64,000 nt of DNA, taken from contig NW_015622546.1 in assembly GCF_000835495.1 (NCBI RefSeq), forward strand, positions 4,086,955 to 4,150,954, read 5' to 3'. Shown here in pieces: positions 56,201 through 64,000 of the stretch (its first letter is position 1; every line of letters begins with the position of its first letter). The DNA is from Cladophialophora immunda. Its lineage: Eukaryota; Ascomycota; Eurotiomycetes; Chaetothyriales; Herpotrichiellaceae. The notes under the pieces were generated by a model. That model searched no databases, was not told where the DNA came from, and saw only the letters and a list, made by a program, of their open reading frames with translations. Made by a program: the position numbers and the translations under genes.

Positions 56201-56870
56201 GTGACTTACTCTTTTAAATCTAGCGTTTTGCCTAAGCCTTATGAATATAATCTCGTAATACCTCTAACTCTCTTACGCTTATAGGGTAGATAGCTCTAAA
56301 GGGGATACTCTTCCCCTCCTCTATAGGTATAAAGTGCCTCACCTTTAGGTGCTCCGGCAGTACTTCGCGAGATTTCTCTTCTGAGAAGACGTCCTTATAA
56401 TCCTCGTATTCTTTGGGGATCTGACGTTCGCTAACGTCTACTATCAGAAGGTACTCTATTCTAGGTGCGTCCTCTATAAGAGGTGATAGCACTAGGTAGA
56501 GCGTATATAGCTCCGGTTCTCTAAGGATTTCCTCTATACTCACTTCCTTGACTACTAGCTCTTATTTACGGATAAATCACTCTTTGTCAGCCTAATTAAT
56601 ATAGGGATTAACCTTCTCTAGCTAGGGATATCCTAGGATTATATCATATCTTTAGATATTAGTCGCAATGAAGTTCATCGTATACGAAGCGTATACTCCC
56701 CGCGTATCTTGCGCCTCCACCTCGAGGGAATGTATTCCATATACCCTTAAGGTGTGACCATCGACGCTCCGCGCCGAGGTCAGTTGACCCCCCGGCTTGA
56801 GCCCTTCGTCTACTATCACTCTTTGTGACACGAAGTTCTCTTCCGCTCCGGAGTCAACGAGTACGTTGAG
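53280..56870 (-). pseudogene. Element C pol: protease, RT, RNase H, integrase, chromodomain
   Basis: Minus-strand pol. Protease LVDSGAEENFVS (Asp-Ser-Gly, about 56825-56865). Reverse transcriptase MPFGLTNAPATFQDYIDEVL and IAYMDDILIYSED (catalytic YMDD, about 55837-55851), KCEFRTVEVSFLGYRV. Integrase core DFIVGLLPS, VVDRYLKMV and IVSDRGTIF (two of the DDE acidic residues) at 53994-54281. C-terminal GPFKVLERFSANAYRLEL at 53451-53645. Chromodomain EVERILDVVKIK and FLVRWKGYG at 53285-53400. Nonsense codons interrupt the frame, for example TAG for Trp at 53397-53399 and 53301-53303 in the chromodomain. Confidence 0.88.
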
Positions 56871-57058
56871 GGTACGCTTCCCACCCGGTGTAGTTATGTA
56901 TGCGATAATATTGAGTACTCGAGATCTACGTGCTTTCTCTTTAGGAACCCCTAGTACTATAGACGCATTTATAGCACTAGATTCTAGTTTTTTAACTTAT
57001 CCTATTAAGTCAAGGTAGTGTCCTTATCGCGCTATTTTTCGCTACGCCTATTACGGTG

Positions 57059-58093
57059 GCATTAATAGGCCTTATGTCCAGGCCTACCACACTTGTAGCA
57101 TATAATGCTAGAAGTAGTCTCTTCGGTAGTGTCTTTCTTCTCCCGTTGGTGGCCTTCCGTCAATACGCGGTGCTTAGTAGTCCACTTCGTATGCGTTAGG
57201 GTACCGGATAACCTACGCCCTAGGGTGTAAGATCGTTCCGACCTCTCTTACCTCGTCTTCTAGCGCGAGAGCTCCTCTTACCTTTATGCTACCGCGAGGA
57301 CCTACTCTCGGCTACGGATCTCCTTATTCTCGCGCATGACCTCCGTACGTATATCGGGGCGTAAACGGTTGAGAAGAAACCACGCGTCTCGCTCTTCTGC
57401 CGATAGCTCAGGAATATCCCTTTCCAGCGCCTCCACTTCGTCCAGGAATGCCCGCGCTCCCTGATTATCGCCCTGCTTCTTAAAGGCCAGCGATAAGAGT
57501 GCGTTTGACATACGATTCGTAGGGTCTAAGATAATACCCTTGCAAAAAGCGATAAACTCGTCCTAAGTATTGATTAGATCCTTATATCGCACCCATAAGA
57601 TCGCGACCGTACCCTTCAGGTAGGTGGCTACTTTCTGGATACGTTCCACCTACTTAGAGGGTATGAAGGGCCTATCAGCCTTATTTCGAATCAACTACTC
57701 GATCTCGAATGTTTATAACTCTTTAATATTTTTACCTAAGAAGGTAGGGGGCTCAGCCATTTTCAGCCTCGTTGAGGAGTGTCCGTAGACGTCACTAGAT
57801 GCGTTTCGCTTATGAGAGGGGTACGCGACCCCTTCGATACGCACTAGATTCCTAGGAGTCTCTCCTACGAGTTTAAGTTCCATAGCCTCTAATTCCCTCT
57901 CGCGGTTCTCCTGGTGCCTTTTGGCAATGACTAGGGCTCGAATGCGCTTATAACGCTCTTCGAATGTCTCCCTACCCTCCTACGTAGGTTCGGTGCTTGA
58001 GAGTATTTCGTCCCCGCTAGGCGTAGCCGTCGCGGGTACGTTCCCACTGTGCTCACCAACCCCTGACTGCTGGCTGCGGGTTGAGGGAGCCAT
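57059..58093 (-). pseudogene. Element C gag with CCHC zinc knuckle
   Basis: ATG at 58091-58093 begins MAPSTRSQQSGVGEHSG. A helical capsid region follows (KMAEPPTFLGKNIKEL; MSNALLSLAFKKQGDNQGARAF at 57.3-57.5 kb; AWFLLNRLRPDIRTEVM). The zinc knuckle CYKCGRPGHKAY-stop-C (C-x2-C-x4-H-x4-C) lies at about 57059-57100, one of its spacer residues now a TAA. Several Trp/Gln-to-stop changes break the frame. Confidence 0.82.
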
Positions 58094-58136
58094 TATTGCT
58101 TCCGTTAAACCGTGTCTAGGTGAAGGCTTTGAGAAT

Positions 58137-58332
58137 TATAAGGGAAGCGGTAGATAGATAGGTTAATAGAAGTAATAACGCCTAGTACTAATAGCTCTAG
58201 CCCTATATATAGAGACTTAAAGCCTTGAAGAGGGTTTAAGTAGGGTGCGCGCAGTATGCGCCCCTGATATATTGTGTAACCTTGGCGCCCGTGCTTGGCC
58301 GGTTTGTTGTGTTTGGGGAGGGATCCCTAACA
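58137..58332 (-). repeat. 5' LTR of element C
   Basis: 196 bp, exactly the length of the other LTR. Plus-strand ends are TATAAGGG (from TGTAAGGG) and CCCTAACA. Confidence 0.9.
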
Positions 58333-61300
58333 CTATTCCGTCTAGCATCTCTAGCTTAATAAGGCGCGCCGTACGATACTAAAGTCTTTTATCCTCTTAG
58401 TCCTAAGATATATCCTACTCTCTCTAGGAGAGGGTGTCTACTTAAATATTTTACCTTCTAGAGACGTACGAGATTGTAAAGTTATACCTTAATAGGATAA
58501 GGGACTAATATATTTGTCTCTTAGTGAGTTTTCGTATAGACATAAAGTATTTAAGGTTCTTATAGTTAGACTAAATCTTAAATTTCTCAATACTCTATAG
58601 TTTAGTATCCTATTCCTTTAGGTATCGTATAATAGCGAGCATTTCCTTATCGTAGATCTCGTAGTTATATTTAGCCGAGTAATTCTTCTTTAAGAAGAAG
58701 ATATAGAGGCGTATAACTCCCTCGTCGTTAACTTAGAAGAGCGTCCCCCTAATACACTATTTTAACGCATTAACTTCTATAATAGTCTCTCTCTTATAGT
58801 TAAATAGGATTAATATTAGGGTTATCGTAAACATCCTTTTTAGTTATATAAAGGCTTAGTCCGCCTCCGTTATCTATTAAAACGTTGTATCCTTCCGTAT
58901 AAGAGTTATAATAGGAAGTATAATCTTAGAGAAGTCTTATATAAACTTCCTATAGAAGTTCGTAAATCTAATAAAGCTTTATACTCCCTTTACTAATTTA
59001 AGAACTTCCTAGTTAAGGATTACCTTTACCTTCTCCGGATCTATTTATATACCTTTCTCTACTTCAATAATAAACCCTAGATATTTCGTTAACTTAACCT
59101 CAAATTCGCACTTATTAATATCGATCCGTAGTCCTACCTTACGTAGGCGTTTAAGGACCTTCCGGATATAACTCTAGTACTCTTCTAATGATCTATATAA
59201 ATAGATTAGGATATTATTAATATAGGCTAAGTAGAAGACGTTAAGGTAATTACGTAAGGTCTAATTAATGTATTTCTAGAACGTACTAGGCGCGTTCGCT
59301 AATCTAAAAGGGGTAATAAGCTATTTATATAGTCCGTATCTTATATAGAATACTATCTTCTATTTGTCTCCTTCTATAATGTAAATCTAGTAGAATACTA
59401 CGATAATATTAAGCTTTATATACTATTTAGCTTATCTAATATTCCGTAGTATTTCGTAGATTAATAGTAGAGAGTACTAATCCTTTCTTATAATCTTATT
59501 TAATCCGTGGTAGTTTATATAGAATTATAGTCCTCCCCCTAGCTTCTATATAAAGAGGATAGGCGCTACCGTTAGTGAGTTACTTACCTAGATAAACTCC
59601 TTATTAAGTAGCTCTATAAGTATCTTCCGTAGAATAAGTAGTTCTTCTCTTAATATACTATATAGCGGGCCTTAAGGTACCTTAGGGGTCCTCCTATCGT
59701 CCTATATAAGGTCTATTATATAGTCTACCCTCTTCTCTTAGAGCGGCGATAGTTTATCCACTATCGTCCTATTAAATATATTAAGGAAGGGGTATAGGTA
59801 TTCTAGTAGCTTCGTACGGGGATCTATTATCTTTTTAACTACTAGGGCTTTATTGATATTAGCTAGACTAGTAGTGAATACTTATATATCCTTCTACTTA
59901 TATCGTCATTACGTAAGTAGAGAGAAAGCTACTATACTTATAAGGCTATAGTTAACCTTTAGGGGGGTCGCCTTTAATTCGTTTTATATGCGTATCCTCT
60001 ATAGTTCTAGATATAGATAGAACTCCTTTAGGTAAAGTTATATATTATTCTATTTTATCTAAGGAAGTCCTAATATAATATTATATATAACTAAGCTTAG
60101 GATAATATATAGGAAGATAGTTTCCTTATATCTATTAATATTAATCTCTAATTTAGCTACTTCTAAGATTAATAAGTTTATTAATTCGTTAAATCCTATA
60201 ATAGATCGAGGGGGAATCTATATATACTAAAGATTCTATCGAGAAGTAAAACGAGTATCGATAAGGCTATATAACGAATACCTAGAATCTATAAGTATAG
60301 ATATAGAATACTCTTTATTCACTATTAAAGGTACTAAGAAAGGTAACTTATCTATTAAGCCTTAAAATCCTCGCTAGGCTTCCTAAATCTTCGTACGCTC
60401 CTAACGGCGACTTTTATCAGGAGTTACTTATTTTTTAGATCCTCTTTACCCTCTTCTTCCATAGTTATAGCTATAGCTACTATATATCCTACTTAAGGAC
60501 GTATTACTAGAAGTAGGGAGTATTAGTGTATAAAGTGTTCTCCTAATCTACATTAAAGATAGCGTCCTACTTCCTTTCGCTTATCTAATATTTCCTTAGA
60601 TACCTATTGAGTACGCTATATATATACGATAGCTATAGTAGTAGCGTCTAACGGCTCCTACTCCATCATATCTTCCGCTAGAGTAACCTTAATTGGCGTT
60701 GACGAGCCCTTTATTATACGGGGCTTATCCCATCCCTTCTTTCGTTAGAGGTTCTCTAGGTTAGTACTGATAGTATAAAGTAACGTATAGTACTCCTTAT
60801 AGGACCTAGGGATAGAGGTTACTATAATCGTATTCTATAGCTCGTATAATAGATAGTTAGCTAGGAAGGTCTTCTTAACCTAGTTATCCTAGCTAAGACC
60901 GCTAATATCTAGTATCGTACGGTTGAATTCGGCGAGGAACGTACTGAATATCTTTATCTCTTACCATATAAAGCTAAGTTTCTAAGATACTCACTTAGTG
61001 ACTTTATAGTCTTCGTACGCCGTCTATAGTTACGTAAAAAGACCTTAAACCGTTATTTAGTCTATTAAAGTGACTATATCTACCTAGGCACTAACTTACG
61101 TAAGGGCTTCTCCTCGTAGTCTACTATATATATACTAAAATCGTATAATCTTAGTATCCTTATCCTTATCGATACTAAGCTTCGCCTTTACCTATATAAG
61201 CTATAGTCGAAATTCTATCCACTTTCCGCTAAACTTAGGGAGTTTAGGGAGTTTCCGATGTTTCTAATCTAATAATTCGTATACGGCTATTAGTTCCTAT

Positions 61301-61529
61301 ACGTTACTATTCTCCTATAATATTAACTTAGGAGTAGAGGTACTCCCGTTATTCTACTAGTTCTAGAGTAGCTACTCTAGACCTTCTATTCACTAGTTCT
61401 ATATCTAAACTATCTAATATAACTACGCTACCTACTCCAGGGGTGGAGTTAGACCTAATATAGACGATAAATCCATTTCTATTATTAATACGTACGAGGG
61501 AGGTATAAGAAATAGGAGATTTATCCTAA
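58333..61529 (-). pseudogene. Element B gag-pol 5' part with RT remnant
   Basis: Minus-strand sequence resumes after the C insertion (second CTATT copy at 58333). Reverse transcriptase remnants at about 58.95-59.65 kb: FLGF-like YLGFIIEVEKG, KCEFEVK, and the catalytic box reading AYINNILIY, so both Asp codons of YxDD are now Asn (59213-59218). Other RT blocks (YHGLNKI, YYPF) are interrupted by stops. The right part toward 61529 should hold gag but shows no recognisable motif. Heavily RIP-altered. Confidence 0.7.
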
Positions 61530-61945
61530 TATAAGGGTTTAGAAAGAGTTCTATAACTAGCTAGCTAATCTAGTAATAAGGAGGATAAATCTAAGGAGAG
61601 AGAAGGAAGGAATAGCTATCCTTCCTTTCTCCTTATATCCTCTAATACGCCGTAAGAAGGTAACTATTATCCTCACCTTCTTACTCCTTTCCTTACGTAC
61701 TTATTCTAGCTCCTTACCTTCCCTTACGTACTTATTCTAACTCCTTACCTTCCCTTATATATAGTATCTTAGCTATTAGGACTTTATATCCCTTATACTA
61801 TATACGTCTTAACTAATTAGGAGGTAGTATTTCACCTATACATTATATAGGTAAATCTTGACTAATTAGGAGGTAGTATTTCCTAGCGTTAGTCTTGGCG
61901 CTAGTTCGCCAGAACTAAGCCTTCTCCTAGGTTCAACCTATCATA
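61530..61945 (-). repeat. 5' LTR of element B
   Basis: 416 bp. Plus-strand start TATAAGGG (two TG-to-TA changes from TGTGAGGG), end CCTATCATA, followed by the GATAG duplication. Confidence 0.85.
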
Positions 61946-61950
61946 GATAG
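61946..61950. repeat. Target-site duplication GATAG, right copy
   Basis: Directly abuts the right LTR of element B and matches 49711-49715. Confidence 0.8.
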
Positions 61951-62560
61951 TGGATGATAAGCGTACTCGATCGAATTATATTTGACGAATATTATGTAGT
62001 TAAGGACTTAATAGGTAGATTCCGGTTAAAGATTTTAGACTTAGATTAACTTAGTTAATATTAGATATAGTTAGTATATTTAACGGCGATACTAAAACTA
62101 ACTAATGAGGAGGTATAGTTTTACGCTATAGGTTTACTAGTAGAGAAAGTATTTACGGTACGTAATATAACTACTTACCGTAATATCTAATATTACATTT
62201 AGTCATATTGTAAAGGTGAAGATAAGGATATATAGATTTAGGAGTTAGTCTAGTAAAAGTATTGAGAATACCTATTACTTAGTTAGATTATCATTTATTA
62301 TAGCGTAATTGAACGGATAAAAAGAATAGCCGCTATATTAGGTTATCTAGTATATTTCAGTAGCGTTAGCGGTACTAAGAAGAAACGGCGTATTTTATAA
62401 TAGTTAATCACCGGCTAAGAGTAAGTGTTTATGACTACTAACGCATTAGGGATAGGTATCGATTAGCGCGGCATTCGAGTAGTGATTTATATAGGTATAC
62501 CATACTAAATTAAGGATTTTGTCTAGGAAAGTGGACGGGCTAGATAGGACGGGCTAATTA
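61946..62560 (+). pseudogene. RecQ/telomere-linked-type helicase, 3' portion of the core
   Basis: Continues the frame left at 49715. Motif II region LDRIIFDE followed by YY (originally DECH, 61984-61995), then VVKDLIGRFR. Motif III LVYLTA (about 62062). Helicase C domain: ERIKRIAAILGYLVYF, motif V TNALGIGID (62437-62463), GIRVVIYIGIPY, and motif VI ESGRA near 62530-62545. This is the RecQ-type order and wording. Stops are at Gln or Trp positions. Sequence beyond about 62560 is no longer recognisable. RecQ-type helicases with this DECH/GIGID pattern are typical of fungal subtelomeric gene families. Confidence 0.78.
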
Positions 62561-62625
62561 ATACTCTGGGGGAAAAAGGGCGTAGGGCCACTAGGTTAGG
62601 GCTAGGACAGGGCGTAGAAATAGGG

Positions 62626-62700
62626 TGGAGGAGGAGGAGGAGGAGGAGGAGGAGGGGGAGGGTTATTAGGAGGAGGAGGAGGAGGAGGAGGAGGAGGAGG
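62626..62700. repeat. (GGA)n microsatellite, two blocks
   Basis: Trinucleotide runs at 62626-62657 and 62669-62700 separated by a short GGGGGAGGGTTATTA spacer; the plus strand is purine-only within blocks. Confidence 0.9.
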
Positions 62701-62742
62701 AAAGGGGAGGGTTATGTAGGGGGTAATGAATCTAACCCGCTC

Positions 62743-62804
62743 GCTATCTATCCACCTATCTACCTATCTACCTATCTACCTATCTATCTATCTATCCATC
62801 TATC
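62743..62804. repeat. (CTAT/CCTA)n tetranucleotide microsatellite
   Basis: About 15 imperfect units of CTAT/CTAC with occasional CCAC. Confidence 0.85.
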
Positions 62805-62816
62805 ACTGTCCTCCAC

Positions 62817-62976
62817 CTAAGTATTGTCCCCTAGGGGATAGGGTCTAAGTATTGTCCCCTAGGGGATAGCGTCACTATCTCCTGGACTAGGTTAAGGCAG
62901 TCCGGGAGACGAGGAGGGAGACTGATAGGGGTCTATCCCCTAGGGGATAGACTAGATAGACTAGATAGACTAGACG
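62817..62976. repeat. Palindrome-rich tract with CCCCTAGGGG cores
   Basis: Two 25-bp direct repeats (62817-62841, 62845-62869), each containing CCCCTAGGGG, then a perfect 22-bp palindrome at 62931-62952 with the same core, followed by TAGATAGAC repeats to 62976. Confidence 0.8.
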
Positions 62977-64000
62977 GAACCAGTAGGTTTCAATAGCCCC
63001 CCTCCTCAACCGTTAAACCCCTTAATCCCCCCTTCCCTCTACCTCCTAACCTATATAAAACCCTCTCCCTCTCCTCCCCCTCCGGCCCCCTAGGCGCTCC
63101 CTTCCTACACTTCCTCTAGACTACGGCCCTTACGTAACTTAAGTCACTATCACTATAAAGTGAAGCGGTAGCGCCCCTCCTAATGAGCCCACCATAAAGT
63201 GATAGCGCCCTTATAATATACTTACGCCCCCCTTACCTGCCTCACTATCGCATAGCTAGCTATCCCTACTAGAACGGGTAGAGCCCTACCGGCTCACTAT
63301 TACTATCTTCCCAACTAACATCCTGATGCTAGTCTAGCGGTAGGGTACTAATTACCCTATTAACGCCGCGTACCGATAGTAGCTCTACTAGGCCTTCACG
63401 GTAGGACTCTACTATACTAAGCGGGAGAACGCCCTCTAGGTAGTCTATATAAAGGGCGAAGTTAAGCGTATAGCCTCCCCCAGGGGGACGTACGTAGGTC
63501 GAGAGGGTAGTGGTAGTATAGAAGAGCGTAGTATAGAAGAGCGTAGCCTAGCGGTATAGCCATCCTTTCTTAACTAGTTATACGTCAACCCTAAGCCCAT
63601 TAAACTACTCGCGGGCTATTATCGCGTTGAGGCACTAAAGGAGCACCTATAGATACGCTAGGTTAATACACCTTAGGAGTGATAGTAGCTCTACAATGTT
63701 TATAATAGAGGTATATAAGGGTGAGTTCATTCTATAGGGCAACCTGCAACCCCAACGCCATGCAAAGACTTTCGATTTATCTATATTTTTTGGCATCAAT
63801 CGATAGATCTCCTCGCCCTCATTACGTCTATATCAATTATTTTATGATATACTGAGCAGTAGTGTTAGAATATAGCTCTAAAGTTAGGGACCTTAAGCGC
63901 TAGTTAGGTTCCGCTAAGACATTTTCAGGGACACTAAACCCTTCTTAAATTCCGGACTATTACACTAATTATCTCTACGCATCTACGGACTATCCCACTA
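62977..64000. other. Right-end sequence, unidentified
   Basis: Pyrimidine-rich stretch with TATATAAAA near 63053-63061 (promoter- or LTR-like), short repeated CACTATAAAGTG-type motifs around 63150-63200, then a plus-strand stretch of mixed composition. From about 63740 CpA and TpG reappear, so RIP damage ends near there. No gene identified. Confidence 0.35.

Larger units (their letters stand above)
51680..58332 (-). mobile_element. Ty3/gypsy chromovirus-like retrotransposon C, complete with LTRs
   Basis: 6,653 bp between 196-bp LTRs (51680-51875, 58137-58332) with the 5-bp target duplication CTATT at 51675-51679 and 58333-58337. Coding order on the minus strand is gag (ATG 58093), zinc knuckle, aspartic protease, reverse transcriptase, integrase, chromodomain: the Ty3/gyps order. 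A minus-strand polypurine tract (GGGGGAGGGGG) abuts the 3' LTR at 51880-51890. It is less RIP-damaged than B but still carries TAG/TAA where TGG or CAG/CAA is expected, so it is defective. An extra plus-strand ORF occupies 52.2-52.9 kb. Confidence 0.92.
49716..61945 (-). mobile_element. Ty3/gypsy LTR retrotransposon B (degenerate, contains nested element C)
   Basis: Bounded by two 416-bp LTRs in direct orientation (49716-50131 and 61530-61945) and a 5-bp duplication GATAG. Without the nested element it would be about 5.6 kb, normal for Ty3/gypsy. It reads on the minus strand: 5' LTR on the right, reverse transcriptase remnant at about 58.9-59.7 kb, a chromodomain-like remnant at 50.2-50.33 kb, polypurine tract (minus strand) just right of 50131. 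RIP has placed stops throughout, so it is not autonomous. LTRs differ mainly by C/T and G/A transitions. Confidence 0.88.

Noticed and set aside
62596..62612. TTAGGG near 62594 as telomeric repeat
   Set aside because: Single occurrence; no tandem TTAGGG array in the window.

Overview
The window is nuclear DNA of a filamentous ascomycete (Pezizomycotina; I cannot fix the order). Most genes carry short GT-AG introns of about 45-100 nt with CTRAC-like branch points. The products are typical of moulds (Zn2Cys6 and bZIP/DUF3425-type regulators, P450, NmrA, RecQ-type subtelomeric helicase). The right third shows the footprint of repeat-induced point mutation (RIP): CpA/TpG is scarce, TpA abundant, and W/Q codons have become stops.

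1-12.7 kb is a mixed, partly housekeeping block: the 5' end of a pantothenate kinase gene (runs off the left edge), a spliced Cys-rich secreted/anchored protein, an SDR without the usual YxxxK, CMS1 and DBP8 (both small-subunit ribosome biogenesis), a CMP/dCMP-type deaminase, and a seven-exon sterol-glucosyltransferase-like gene.

13.5-27.3 kb looks like a small metabolic cluster: AKR7-type aldo-keto reductase, P450, cupin, Zn2Cys6 activator, a 112-aa ABM-like protein in three exons, an ACS-type MFS transporter, and a Rossmann/SAF-domain oxidoreductase. A broken kinesin motor gene (27.6-29.0 kb) separates it from 29.2-42.9 kb. That block holds an NmrA-like protein, a bZIP regulator, an IPNS-type 2OG-Fe(II) oxygenase, a second Zn2Cys6 regulator, a sugar porter, a TauD-type dioxygenase and a medium-chain dehydrogenase. 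Several enzyme and regulator genes are divergent pairs, which suggests two local inducible catabolic or specialised-metabolism units; the substrates cannot be read from sequence.

42.9-64 kb is a RIP-degraded repeat island with a readable insertion history. (i) A RecQ/telomere-linked-type helicase gene on + lies in two pieces (up to 49715 and from 61946). (ii) A Ty3/gypsy element (B, 49716-61945, 416-bp LTRs, target duplication GATAG) landed inside the helicase reading frame. (iii) A second Ty3/gypsy chromovirus-like element (C, 51680-58332, 196-bp LTRs, target duplication CTATT) landed inside B. C also carries an intron-containing ORF antisense to gag-pol. A truncated copy of B's family lies at 45450-46028. 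The far right has microsatellites and palindromic tracts. The helicase type and repeat density suggest a subtelomeric or heterochromatic position (inference).

Gene models were spliced by eye. All start codons quoted were checked to be ATG unless stated. Nothing here comes from a database search.
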